Below are positions 50,570-61,636 of a stretch of 64,000 bases of DNA, one piece after another (the first letter of the stretch is position 1; the number at the start of each line of letters is the position of its first letter). The DNA is taken from NCBI GenBank assembly GCA_963920705.1, contig OY987236.1:8852190-8916189 (forward strand). The letters run 5' to 3'. Source of the stretch: Odiellus spinosus (Eukaryota; Arthropoda; Arachnida; Opiliones; Phalangiidae). The notes below the pieces were generated by a model, which saw only the letters and a program-made list of their open reading frames with translations, was not told where the DNA came from and did no database searches. A program made the position numbers and the translations under genes.

Positions 50570-51693
50570 GAAAACTAGCTACACACGATGCGATTTTGTC
50601 GCACGCGATTTCATGTCGCATGCGATTTTTAACTGGGTCGCTTCAAACTTCAATACACACGGCGCGACTGCCAAGCCGATAACAATAGAGAGGAGTAGAG
50701 ATAAAATCAAGCTCGAAAAGAAACAAGACGTCGCTCGCGAATTCAGATGTTTCAGTAGAAGTAAAAGAACGCGTTCGCTAAAGCTCTCATTTTAGTCGAA
50801 GAATTTGAACGCAAAGGATGGATAGAAGAAAGCTGTTAGCAATGACCCTAGTTTATTTTGAAACAGAGGATGAAATTATTCCACCTCGAAAGAGGAAAAT
50901 TCGATCCACTTGGCAAAGGGGATGGATTTCAAAAAGGTCCAAATTAGGACTTTTTCATACTTTAATGAAGGAGTTGGCTGTTTCTGATCGACAAAACTAT
51001 AAAAAATGGATCAGAATGGATGTAGAATCCTTTGAAATATTGGTAAACAAAGTCTCGCCTTTAATTTCGAAGGAAGACACAGTTATGAGGGAGTCTATTA
51101 CCGCTTCGGAGAGATTAGCACTCACATTGAGATATTTAGCAACTGGTAAGTAAAAACAAAAAAATTAAATATTAATTACATAATAATCACCAACTTCAGC
51201 TCCGCTAACGGAAGGCCAAGGTCAGTGCAGACCAAAGAATATAATAGATTTTATTCTCTGCGTTGCACAAACCTGTTTTTCATCGCCAGGTGGGCGATTG
51301 CAACATGTATAAACAACAACATGAAGTTTTCTCCGAACTAATCCCATCATTCGAAAACATTTCTGAGCTCTATGTTTCCAAAATTCGGACATCCAACTGT
51401 TTTCACTTTCATAAGTTATTCCAAAAAGACAGAAAAACCCAGCTCCGCAAGGTAAAATAGGTTTTAGTCGCGCAGAAGAAACTTTGAAATTTTCCAAAGG
51501 AATGTCTCCCGTTTACTCCCACTTTTAATACTACCAAAGCTGCCTGTCGCGTGCGTTAAAATAGGTTCCAACCTATTTTCGGTCGCAGCCGCATGCGACT
51601 TCAAAAAACCACTTCACACCACGCGATTTTGGAATTTTGGTCGCATGCAGCTTGTCGCATGCGACAAAATCGCATCGTGTGAAGCTAGCTTTA
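50570..51693 (+). mobile_element. PIF/Harbinger deletion derivative
   Basis: The left end (from about 50573) contains CTAGCTACACACGATGCGAT; the right end read on the minus strand (from about 51691) has GCTAGCTTCACACGATGCG. Both continue with ATTTTGTCGCA(C/T)GCGA. Extra GTCGCATGCGA copies lie inside both ends. The terminal repeats and the HARBI1-like exon within identify PIF/Harbinger. At 1.1 kb it is far shorter than an autonomous copy, and the catalytic part of the transposase is missing. The usual 3-bp target duplication was not resolved. A 91-codon minus-strand frame (51222-51497) could be a remnant of the second (MADF/Myb-type) gene such elements often carry, but I see no domain. Confidence 0.8.
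50818..51145 (+). CDS. HARBI1-like transposase, N-terminal exon (partial)
   Basis: ATG at 50818 opens 110 residues. After a basic stretch (PPRKRKIR) comes the N-terminal transposase region: FHTLMKELAVSD, KKWIRMDVESFEILV, and MRESITASERLALTLRYLATG. These match the pattern known for Harbinger transposases and domesticated HARBI1 (conserved R-M-D, then AERLALTLR-LATG). At LATG the frame meets CTG/GTAAGT (donor after 51145), the expected place for an intron, and runs to a stop at 51153 if unspliced. I find no continuation with the downstream catalytic acidic residues before the right terminal repeat at about 51691, so the gene is truncated and inactive. Confidence 0.75.
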
Positions 51694-53165
51694 GAGCCAT
51701 CGTAAAAAAATCCTCGACTAAAAAAGGGGTGTATTTCGAATTGGAAAAAAACTTTCCGATTTTCCGAGTAACGAAAACCCTAAATGAAGTCCTACTACAT
51801 AGAAACTGATTCGATTTACGCCCCCTTTCATTCGGTCAATCTTATTTAGTTCCCCTGGGTCAAATAATAGAGTTAAATAAGCGCGGATAAGTAGACGGAA
51901 CCCCGAAATAGGAACCATTAGAAAAAAGCCGGACTTAAGTTTGTAAATTTCTATCGAGGTAAAAGAGTTAGCGTCAATTCAAGTTGATAGCGAGGTGGGA
52001 AAAGGTGAAAAACCACCGAACCGAAAGAAGAAAACAAGCTGCAATTTCCAACTTCTTAGTTGGCAAGCCAAGTCGTTTATCTTGCAGCGAGCCATTTCTC
52101 AAAAAGCAACCCACAAATAGTTCAATTTAAGTTTTCATCAAGTACAAAGGTAGACCTACTTCTTTTTCTAATAGGTCAAATACTAAGCCTTGGTTTGGAG
52201 CACGCTTGGGTCTCGGTATGACCTCGACTGTAAGAAGAGACGGAAGAACACCTTCCCCCTCTGCTTGGTTCTATATAATTCGTGTTTCAAGTTAAAATTT
52301 GACTGATAATATAGCCTGGATTCGTCCATTCTCAATGAACCGGACAATTTGAGTTTACAGATAAATAATACCTATTCAACCTGGTCAAACGTTAGGTTGA
52401 AAATTATTCTACGTATATGAAATTTGGCCGAAAAGAGAGGCCAAAATTAGGGAAAAGAAAAAGGGCGCAATTTTTATTTTAATCTTGAGACTTTACTAAA
52501 GATTACGGGCCATAGAGAGTAAAAATACGTTAAAATTTAATACCGTTACCTGTACTTGCACGAACACTATAGTATCGTTTTGAGGTAAAATATTTATGAG
52601 AAATCGGTATACAGAAAAAGGGATGATAAGTTTCAATCAGAAATTGCAATGGGTACAAATCTACTCCATTACCTCTTACTAATACATTTGTAAAGCGATT
52701 GAAGTAGTGTTTAACTATAAATACGATGTTTTCAAACAAAAACATCATATCATTCGCAATATTCCATATTTAAAATGCAGCACTGCAGATATGAACAATC
52801 AATTCTATGGGTAGTTAAATTTAGGTTAGGTTTCCTTGCATTGCATATTTTGATTGAAATAGAAGGAAAGCTAAAGCTGAGGTATAAATGGTAGATGCAG
52901 GTGCCACGTTATTAGAAACCAACCGGAAAAAAAAGAGAGGAAAAAATTTTGCAAAGAAAAACCACTCGATTTTGTGTAAAGGGCTCACAAGTCAATCCCT
53001 CTTTTGCCCGCTCTGAATAAACACACAAATACGATTCGGTTCAATTCCAGCTGGGGGCCCCTAAGGCCGACATCACTCTACACTCTACAAAAACATAGCG
53101 GCCCCCTAGGTGGAACGAAAGGTTATGACCTCAAAGTCATGAGTTAAAAATTTGCACTTTCAATC
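51694..53165. other. Non-coding stretch
   Basis: No gene is recognised. An isolated B-box-like GGTTCAATTCC at 53038-53048 has no A box or cloverleaf. Confidence 0.5.
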
Positions 53166-53267
53166 TTAAAGGGAGAATGCAACCTAACAACAAGTGATTT
53201 TTAATCACATTTCGTATTTTTGTCAACATAAAAAACACTAGATTATTATATTTCACTATCCCTTTAA
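53166..53267 (+). mobile_element. Mini TTAA element, about 102 bp
   Basis: TTAA at 53166-53169 and 53264-53267 bounds AGGGAGAATGCAACC on the left and, on the minus strand, AGGGATAGTGAAAT on the right. The left end continues AACAAGTGATTTTT like the foldback family, so this is probably an internally deleted relative. Single words matching its right end occur near 648, 9452 and 14106. Confidence 0.6.
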
Positions 53268-53527
53268 AACGAACAGTAACTTTTAAGGCTTTTTCTTCGG
53301 TTCAAAACAGATTGCAAAGTATCTGAACCTGACGAGGATTAATCAACAATGTTAAGCCTAATAGGCAGTGAATGTAATTTAGCAATCTCACTTGAAGAGG
53401 TTGATATAGCTAAGACTCTTATCATAAGATATTTTTAAACGATAATGAGCTGTTTAAATATGCGTAAAATCGTACTAAAACTATCTTAAGCTTTTGGTGG
53501 TAAATTATAGTTAATTATTACTTTATT
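53268..53527. other. Spacer between two TTAA elements
   Basis: It contains one dispersed motif copy (53334-53358) with the upstream word ATTGCAAAGT. Confidence 0.5.
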
Positions 53528-53659
53528 TTAAATGGAGGGTGAAGTTAGATTTCCGATCTTTTCCTGTACAATTCAGAGACAAGTACTGACATTTTTTTGA
53601 ACGAAAACACGTCAATAAAAAGAAAAAACTCTTAATTTTCTTCCTCATCCTCTCTTTAA
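53528..53659 (+). mobile_element. Mini TTAA element, 132 bp
   Basis: TTAA at 53528-53531 and 53656-53659 bounds ATGGAGGGTGAAG on the left and AGAGAGGATGAGG (minus strand) on the right. It has the same target and a related terminal pattern to the element 260 bp upstream. Non-coding. Confidence 0.55.
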
Positions 53660-56600
53660 AGTAAGAAATTAATCAATATCTCAATTCGAACATTACCAAT
53701 GAATGGACAGCTGTCATTTTCTTAAAAATAAAGACATTATAAGCTTACGATGGGCAGACTTACTGGATCGAGTAATAAAACGCTGATAAGTCGTCTCTTA
53801 GCGAAACGTAAACAAGTCAATCACAAGTGGCACAAGTTCCTTGTATTTATCATTATTATCAGTCCACCCGTAGAAGAAGACTATTACGTGCGCTATTCAA
53901 AGATGGTATACTTAAAGTTCATCTCAATGAAATCTTACAACACTCCAAAAGCTACACTTTGTCCATTGTCTCTTTTAAACAAGTAACTATGGAATAATCA
54001 AAAGCGTGGTATGAACTGTTAACTGTTTTAAAAACGCGGAATTTGGTTCTAGGCGGGCGTACAACTGATAATGTCAGAAGAATCGCGAAGCGTGGCGCAA
54101 AAGTCGAAAGAAAAAGAACAAAAAAAAAACTATTTTTCTTATCTTAAGCTGTTTAAGAGATCGTCCAAACGTTTTGGGGAAAACAATCCATACACTGTCT
54201 CAGATAGAGTTACTCAATGGATTAGGTTTTAAGACCAACCTATTTTCATTGTAGGCCCGTTGAATTCTTTGACACAAATAACGGAATAATGGCATACTTT
54301 ATACTTAGTTGTAATGGGTAAATAATACTAGCTGCCATGTCTATATAATTAACATAATAAATCTGCTTTTTACCAACTGACTACTTTTTTAGCATTGCAA
54401 AAGGCTGTCGTCAGTTACAAAATCGAAAAATAGGTGTACAGATTTTACGGAAGTGATTCGAAAGAATTGCAAACTATTCTTGAAACACCTTACTTAAGCA
54501 AGCAAGCAAAGAATGCGAAAAAGATAAAATATTACGAGAGGGTTTTGTAGATAAAGATGGGCCGAACCTTTTTTTTTCTAGCTAAAGAAAATCCAACACT
54601 ATTATGTACAAAGCTGGCGTGTAACGTTAAGCCTTGTTGAATCTGGTTTTATAGGGTTTCAAAAACCCGTTTTGTATATATTCTTATATTCGTAACGTTT
54701 TTGACATCTCCGACGACGTTTTTCGTTAAATTCTTATCCTTAAAAGTTGTCTCAAAAAGAAAGACGGTGAAAACCTAATTTCCTGAACATGATTATAGCA
54801 AACTTAGGTAAAAAAGGCGTTGGAAGACTCAGCAGGAATTTATATATATATTTTTTGTCGTTGTAAAATAAATATGACCTTAGAGCTTGTTCAAAACTAG
54901 ACACCAACATTTATTTTCTTAGCTTCCAGTCTCTAGTTATATTGATATTGATTATATATAGTAAATTCAGTAAACGCGTCAGCGTTCAATGTTATGGCCC
55001 CATCATCATCTTTATTTCAATTTTCACTTTGATTTGATAGCGTGTTCAACGATAAAATACGGTGGATATACTCTAAATAAAATAATACAGAAAAGGGGTT
55101 AGCCTGACTTTGTACTCGCTGTTAAATTAAATTAAAATTAAATATAGGAATAATGGGGCCATCTTCTAAAAGGAGTAGGTATAGGCAGCAAAGACAACAG
55201 CCAAAAACAACAGTTTTATCACATCACGTCAAGTATTTTTAAAAATAGGTTTTTGGAAAATACTATGCTTTAAATAATAACTGTCAGAAAAGAGATGTAC
55301 TACTTTTAGATTTATCTAGTTTAATATTAAATATCCTCCGCCATGTCATCGTTAGTTATGCCTATTAAGTCTGGAGGTTAAAAATTAAATTACATAAGAC
55401 GGAACAAAAATTTACAGAAAGGTGTTTCCTATCTTTTCACAATTCAGCAATGACGTCAGATGATGACAGATAAAAATGTTCTTACTTATAGCACACCGGA
55501 CGTTACTAAGATAAACATCGTAGCTTGTAATAAAAGGTGCATAATTAAAATATTTTTGGCTTCTACATTTGACAATAAATAAGATTATTAATTATTATAA
55601 AAGTAATGAATAAAATTACTTCTTTTTGAAAAAATTATATTTAAAGTATTATTTACTAAGCCTATTAATTTCTAAAACTAACCAGTTTTAATTTCGGGCC
55701 ATTTATCGACTCTTATTGGGTATAAAACTCACTCTTTTGCGCAAGTGCGAGATTAGAACTTAACCTTCAACAAATCACGAAGCACTAATAAGTTTTAAAA
55801 ATTCCTACTTTCCCCAATCTAAATTAATTTTGACTTATCTCTGATTAACCATATCTTTGTCAGTGGTTAAAAATACCATTCAGGCCTAATTTTGATGTGG
55901 CAATTAATAGATTAGAAATCACATAATTTCACCATTAACCCTTTGGATACAAGCTTCAGAGCTAGTAACGGTCCATGTCCAAGGTCGCCAATTAAAAAAT
56001 AAAATAAAAATTAAGGAATAGTACCACAATCTAATTAAAATTTTAATTGCCACGTTGAAAATAAACCACTTTTTCGCAATACTTTCTCTAGAACGCCAAA
56101 AGGTTTTGAGAAATTTTACGACAATACTATGACGTCAGGAGCTTGTTAGAAAAACTAGGTAACAAATGGAGAAATTTTGTCATAATATAAATACAATGAA
56201 ATGCTCCCAGATATGATTTTGGTGAGTGGCAATGCAATGACGTCATGGGTGAAATTCAGAAATTAAACCGTAAAATTTGTGGAATAGAATACTTTTTCAT
56301 GTGTAAATGCAACCAAGTTAAGTGTTATAACCAAATAATGTATCTAAATTAATTAAACGTGATACTAACCCTTTAAAACAAATGTATGACAATTTATCGA
56401 ATTTTTTGTCTGTTTTAAATTGTCATCTTTTATAGTTTTCAAACTTTTACGATAAATTTTAAGGAAATAAAAAACTCTGTTCATCCATGCAAGAAGTCTC
56501 ACGTAACCCGTTTCTTTTAATATTAATTATATTACACAACTGTATACGTTGTAAAATTTATGGGGAGGAAATCCAACCAATTAACTACGACTATAGAATC

Positions 56601-57935
56601 GGTGTAAAAATTGAAATAACAAGACTACGCAGGTATAGCTTCGGGGAAGGCCATTTGTATTCTTGTGTTTTTTCTTGCCCGTTGGAGAAAAAAATCAACA
56701 TAAGACTCGTATTGTAAGCGAAGACTGTAACTACGTGATTTATATCCCATTTTAAAACCGTAGATAAACGTTATATATTCAGTACGAAGTTAGATTGAAA
56801 ATAATCCGAAAGGATAGAACAAAAAGTCAAAATAAATTGATAGTGCACCCAAAAGCGGGGACTTATGGTTTATAAATCAGCCTGGGGAAAGTATAGACTC
56901 AGGTTTTATTTACACTATTATCTTACTTTGACGCGGATAATATATGGGAGGGAGTGGTATCCATTCTGGGGAGTCATTCCTTTGTGTTTTTCCTCGCCCA
57001 AAAGCTAGATGAGGCCGGCAAATGACTTCATTTTGTCTTTCCAGCAACTCGAATTTCGGATATAGACTAGTTTGGTACAAGGTTAGAGCCATTTCGAAAC
57101 AGCCTTAGATTCTTTAAATTATACATATATTTACAATGTTAAATAAAAGTCAAGCCCTCTTCTTTTGTCAAAATAGTATATCACCAGCAAGGGGTAAAGG
57201 GAAGTTTGGGCATGGGCGTCTTATCGCTATTCTTAGCTCTAGAAGAAGAAAAAAAGTAAAAATCCACCCCCAAGTGTTATATATCTTTCTAGTCGTCTCC
57301 TATGTCACGCAAAACACGAAAACACGGTAAAATTGGACCTAGCTTTAAATTCAATGCTATGAAAGTTTCAGTTTCATTGCGGGATCGTTAGAATACTGAA
57401 AGAATGGCACATAAACTTATATTCTTACTGAAAATTAAATCAGGAATATCTACTTCGGAATCATTTTACACTGTTGTTATAGCTTACAACAATAAGTTAT
57501 TTTAGAGCATTACGAATACATTGATCGTCTAGGATCTATATTATTGGAATAAAGTTTTAAATGAGAAGATTTAAATAAATAAATTCTAAAGTGAAAGACG
57601 TGGTTCATCAGGATAAGAATCAACCATGGCGAAAAAGAGGGAACTGCGTATTTAAAATTAGGCTTAATAAGATGGTTAAGCTCATAGAATAGCAACACCT
57701 CTTAAGTCTAAAGTCAATGGGGTCCCTTTCTTCACCAATCAAAGTCAAATGGTCGCTATTTTGTAAGAAACTGACGTCATGTGCCTGTTTCTTACAAATC
57801 CTTTTTAAACAATTAATAATAATTGGCAGTTTGGATGAGTATGCCGGTCCAGGTACAGGTACTAGCCCATTACTTAAAACTAGCCAAAAAAAAGTCACCA
57901 TCCCTGTCTGGCTCGAGTGATTTGGACTCTTCCTC
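53660..57935. other. Non-coding stretch with clustered CRE palindromes
   Basis: No gene is recognised; frames of up to 105 codons lack domains. Four exact TGACGTCA palindromes lie at 55451-55458, 56130-56137, 56238-56245 and 57772-57779, and one TGACGTAA near 57950. TGACGTCA is the consensus cAMP-response element bound by CREB/ATF bZIP factors. Whether these are used is unknown. Confidence 0.35.
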
Positions 57936-58400
57936 AATTTTTGCAGTCGTGACGTAATTTAGGCGGGCCGGGCTTGGCTATATTGTCTTCCCTCCCAACT
58001 CCGGAATTTCTCCGCAGAGTGGCGCTTCCTCCGTTCACTATTTACACGGCGATTGCGGCCGCTAGAGTGTCTCGAATCAGAATCTGCCGGTACAATTACC
58101 TGAACCTTTGCTGATAGTATTAAGCTACGGGGTGTTGTTTACTTTTATGGAATAAAGTGATGGACTTTTGTATATATATAACTTTACTAAGCACTGTAGA
58201 TGGAAGATGAAATACGAGTGATATATAAAGAACGGGTGTGTTTTTTTAGTTAGTGCCTTGCCTTGCCACCGTCTCGAAATCTTTGCTAGTACGAGAAGAT
58301 TCTTGGTTCAGGCTCATTTAACGCGCAAGTTGCCGTAGGCGAAGAATTCGAATTTCTTACGAGGCGCGCCTCCTCTCATCTCTCTCCCTTCTACTTCATC
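57936..58400. promoter_or_regulatory. CpG-rich patch, candidate promoter/first exon
   Basis: GC and CpG content rise sharply: GGCGGGCCGGGC, GCGGCCGC near 58057 and GGCGCGCC near 58366. TGACGTAA (CRE-like) lies at the left edge. On the plus strand a pyrimidine-rich ATTTCTCCGCAG acceptor-like site occurs. No ATG-led frame of useful length follows, so a non-coding first exon or promoter is the most I can suggest. Confidence 0.25.
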
Positions 58401-59547
58401 TTCGCTTTTCTCGGAATCATTTTCAGTTTTCAGTACGTATTAAACTAAATGTTAGCATTGTATCTTTAAACTAAGACAGGAAGATATAGAAACAGATTAA
58501 GTTTCTACGCGCTGAAATTTCTAATTGATTTCTTCTTCTACATAGTCTTTTTGAAAAAGAGAGTAAAATCAAGGGGTCAAACAATAAGAATTGCGAGACA
58601 TTAAATATCTTCAAATCCTAAAATTCATTTAAATCCAAACAAAAAAATTCGTAGGTTTCACTAAATGATGTTATTGCCATTCCCCTAGTGTTGCCAGTAC
58701 TATTGCTAGTCAAACGAAAGAGAAAAGCAGGCGCTTCCGATTGGAACAAATCCAAATAGAACTCAACTCACAGAGGTTTTGACACCACTGCAATGAAGAA
58801 CAAAGCAGTGAAAGACGGTCGAATTTTCTCTAGTCGCTTTTAGTAAAAAAAATTGTATAGGAAAGTATATTTTCAACCAAAAAATGGCATATTTCATTAG
58901 CTATCTTCATGCCCATTTGAACTTAATTCCAATACTTTAGGACCTCACTTCTATCGCACGTGCTTTCTTATTTTTATGACACACAGCTGCGTCAAAAGTT
59001 CAAATATTTCTCTTACTAAATAAAAGAGGGCTTCTCTTTCAAAATAACTATAATTGTTGACATATAACCTATCACGAGCCCATGTAGCGCTTGTGAGCAC
59101 CGCGCATTTCTTAAGCTTATTTCTTCTACATCCTTGTCAGCTCTCAAAGGTCGGGTCTCTCCCGAGTGACTTCTGGACCCTCTGACCCCTAGCGTTTTAT
59201 GAAAACGGAAATAACTGCCTTGTATAACCTTAATGCCACGAGATTTCGTGACGTTGTTAGCAACATTCGAACGCACCAAGAAGATCTTTTATAATATCAA
59301 CTATATTCTAAAACTCCCTGACTTTGTCCAGGGTTTCCCTAACTTATCTCGTGGCAACTCCGAAGTATCTTTCGCAATTTTTCTTAAAGGGTGATCCCTA
59401 TAGATGAAAACGAAACAGGCCGCCGCCAGCCAGTGAGAATGAAAGGAGTTGGAAGGAAAAAAGGGGGGTTTTCTCTCATCTTTTCTTTCTTTTTAGCTAG
59501 ACCCTATACTTGTATAGGTTCTAGCTAGTGTTTTGAGTCGTGCTGGT
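58401..59547. other. Non-coding stretch with one CCCTGA repeat end
   Basis: 59313-59362 carries CTCCCTGACTTTGTCCAGGG and then CGTGGCAACTCC, resembling the right end of the CAGGGTT elements. The opposite end was not found. The 87-codon minus-strand frame at 59016-59279 has no domain. Confidence 0.4.
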
Positions 59548-59614
59548 AGTCTGAAGTCTGAAGTCAGAAGTCTGAAGTCTGAAGTCTGAAGTCTGAAGTC
59601 TGAAGTCTGAAGTC
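59548..59614 (+). repeat. 7-bp microsatellite (AGTCTGA)n
   Basis: About nine tandem copies of AGTCTGA, one reading AGTCAGA. The array is short and almost perfect. Confidence 0.9.
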
Positions 59615-59897
59615 GGTGTCCCAGAAATGACGAAAAACGTCATCGTATCGAAAAAACATTCGTTTCTTATCCACCAGACGTCACGACGTGATGTCCCAGA
59701 CAAATTTAAAATATCTATTTTTTTTAAGATATCGATTTTCCACCAAGTGGTCTCCCGAATTTCGGAAAAAACCGCGTCGCGCTCGAAGCTTCATAGCTTT
59801 GCGATCGAGAGTTGGACGCTCATCCTCGTTACCACGGGTAATTGGTTAAACTTTAGCGAAAAACTCCTTATATCTTCATAGATATACAATACAGAAA

Positions 59898-60066
59898 ACA
59901 AGTCGTTGTTAATAAAGGGTCGTCGAGAACGAGATAAAAGGTAGCTTATGAAGGTTTCGGTTCTAGTCTGTCAGTAATGAAAACTCAAAAACAACAAACA
60001 AGTCGTCGCGAACGAGATAATAAGGGAGCTTATGCGTGTTGGGTTTGAGTATGTCAGAAATAAAAT
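59898..60066 (+). repeat. Direct duplication beside the 14-bp satellite
   Basis: AACAAGTCGT, CGAACGAGATAA (GAGAACGAGATAA in the first copy), GAGCTTATG (TAGCTTATG in the first) and GTCTGTCAG/GTATGTCAG recur in order about 98 bases apart. The second copy runs straight into the satellite, so the array may have grown out of, or inserted into, this unit. Confidence 0.6.
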
Positions 60067-60070
60067 ATTT

Positions 60071-61636
60071 GATTTGAAAAACATGATTTGAAAAACATGA
60101 TTTGAAAAACATGATTTGAAAAACATGATTTGAAAAACATGATTTGAAAAACATGATTTGAAAAACATGATTTGAAAAACATGATTTGAAAAACATGATT
60201 TGAAAAACATGATTTGAAAAACATGATTTGAAAAACATGATTTGAAAAACATGATTTGAAAAACATGATTTGAAAAACATGATTTGAAAAACATGATTTG
60301 AAAAACATGATTTGAAAAACATGATTTGAAAAACATGATTTGAAAAACATGATTTGAAAAACATGATTTGAAAAACATGATTTGAAAAACATGATTTGAA
60401 AAACATGATTTGAAAAACATGATTTGAAAAACATGATTTGAAAAACATGATTTGAAAAACATGATTTGAAAAACATGATTTGAAAAACATGATTTGAAAA
60501 ACATGATTTGAAAAACATGATTTGAAAAACATGATTTGAAAAACATGATTTGAAAAACATGATTTGAAAAACATGATTTGAAAAACATGATTTGAAAAAC
60601 ATGATTTGAAAAACATGATTTGAAAAACATGATTTGAAAAACATGATTTGAAAAACATGATTTGAAAAACATGATTTGAAAAACATGATTTGAAAAACAT
60701 GATTTGAAAAACATGATTTGAAAAACATGATTTGAAAAACATGATTTGAAAAACATGATTTGAAAAACATGATTTGAAAAACATGATTTGAAAAACATGA
60801 TTTGAAAAACATGATTTGAAAAACATGATTTGAAAAACATGATTTGAAAAACATGATTTGAAAAACATGATTTGAAAAACATGATTTGAAAAACATGATT
60901 TGAAAAACATGATTTGAAAAACATGATTTGAAAAACATGATTTGAAAAACATGATTTGAAAAACATGATTTGAAAAACATGATTTGAAAAACATGATTTG
61001 AAAAACATGATTTGAAAAACATGATTTGAAAAACATGATTTGAAAAACATGATTTGAAAAACATGATTTGAAAAACATGATTTGAAAAACATGATTTGAA
61101 AAACATGATTTGAAAAACATGATTTGAAAAACATGATTTGAAAAACATGATTTGAAAAACATGATTTGAAAAACATGATTTGAAAAACATGATTTGAAAA
61201 ACATGATTTGAAAAACATGATTTGAAAAACATGATTTGAAAAACATGATTTGAAAAACATGATTTGAAAAACATGATTTGAAAAACATGATTTGAAAAAC
61301 ATGATTTGAAAAACATGATTTGAAAAACATGATTTGAAAAACATGATTTGAAAAACATGATTTGAAAAACATGATTTGAAAAACATGATTTGAAAAACAT
61401 GATTTGAAAAACATGATTTGAAAAACATGATTTGAAAAACATGATTTGAAAAACATGATTTGAAAAACATGATTTGAAAAACATGATTTGAAAAACATGA
61501 TTTGAAAAACATGATTTGAAAAACATGATTTGAAAAACATGATTTGAAAAACATGATTTGAAAAACATGATTTGAAAAACATGATTTGAAAAACATGATT
61601 TGAAAAACATGATTTGAAAAACATGATTTGAAAAAC
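60071..61636 (+). repeat. 14-bp satellite, 111 full units plus 12 bases
   Basis: The unit is GATTTGAAAAACAT. The array is exactly 1566 bp from the first unit at 60071 to the partial unit ending at 61636, and by eye every unit is identical. On the minus strand 14 bp is two bases over four codons, so the frame rotates and the sequence repeats every 42 bases. No stop arises, so all three minus frames read the 14-residue repeat MFFKSCFSNHVFQI. That explains frames of 518-567 codons. No promoter, start context or non-repeat domain supports a protein. Confidence 0.98.

Noticed and set aside
53038-53048. tRNA B-box match GGTTCAATTCC
   Set aside because: No A box, no acceptor stem and no cloverleaf around it.
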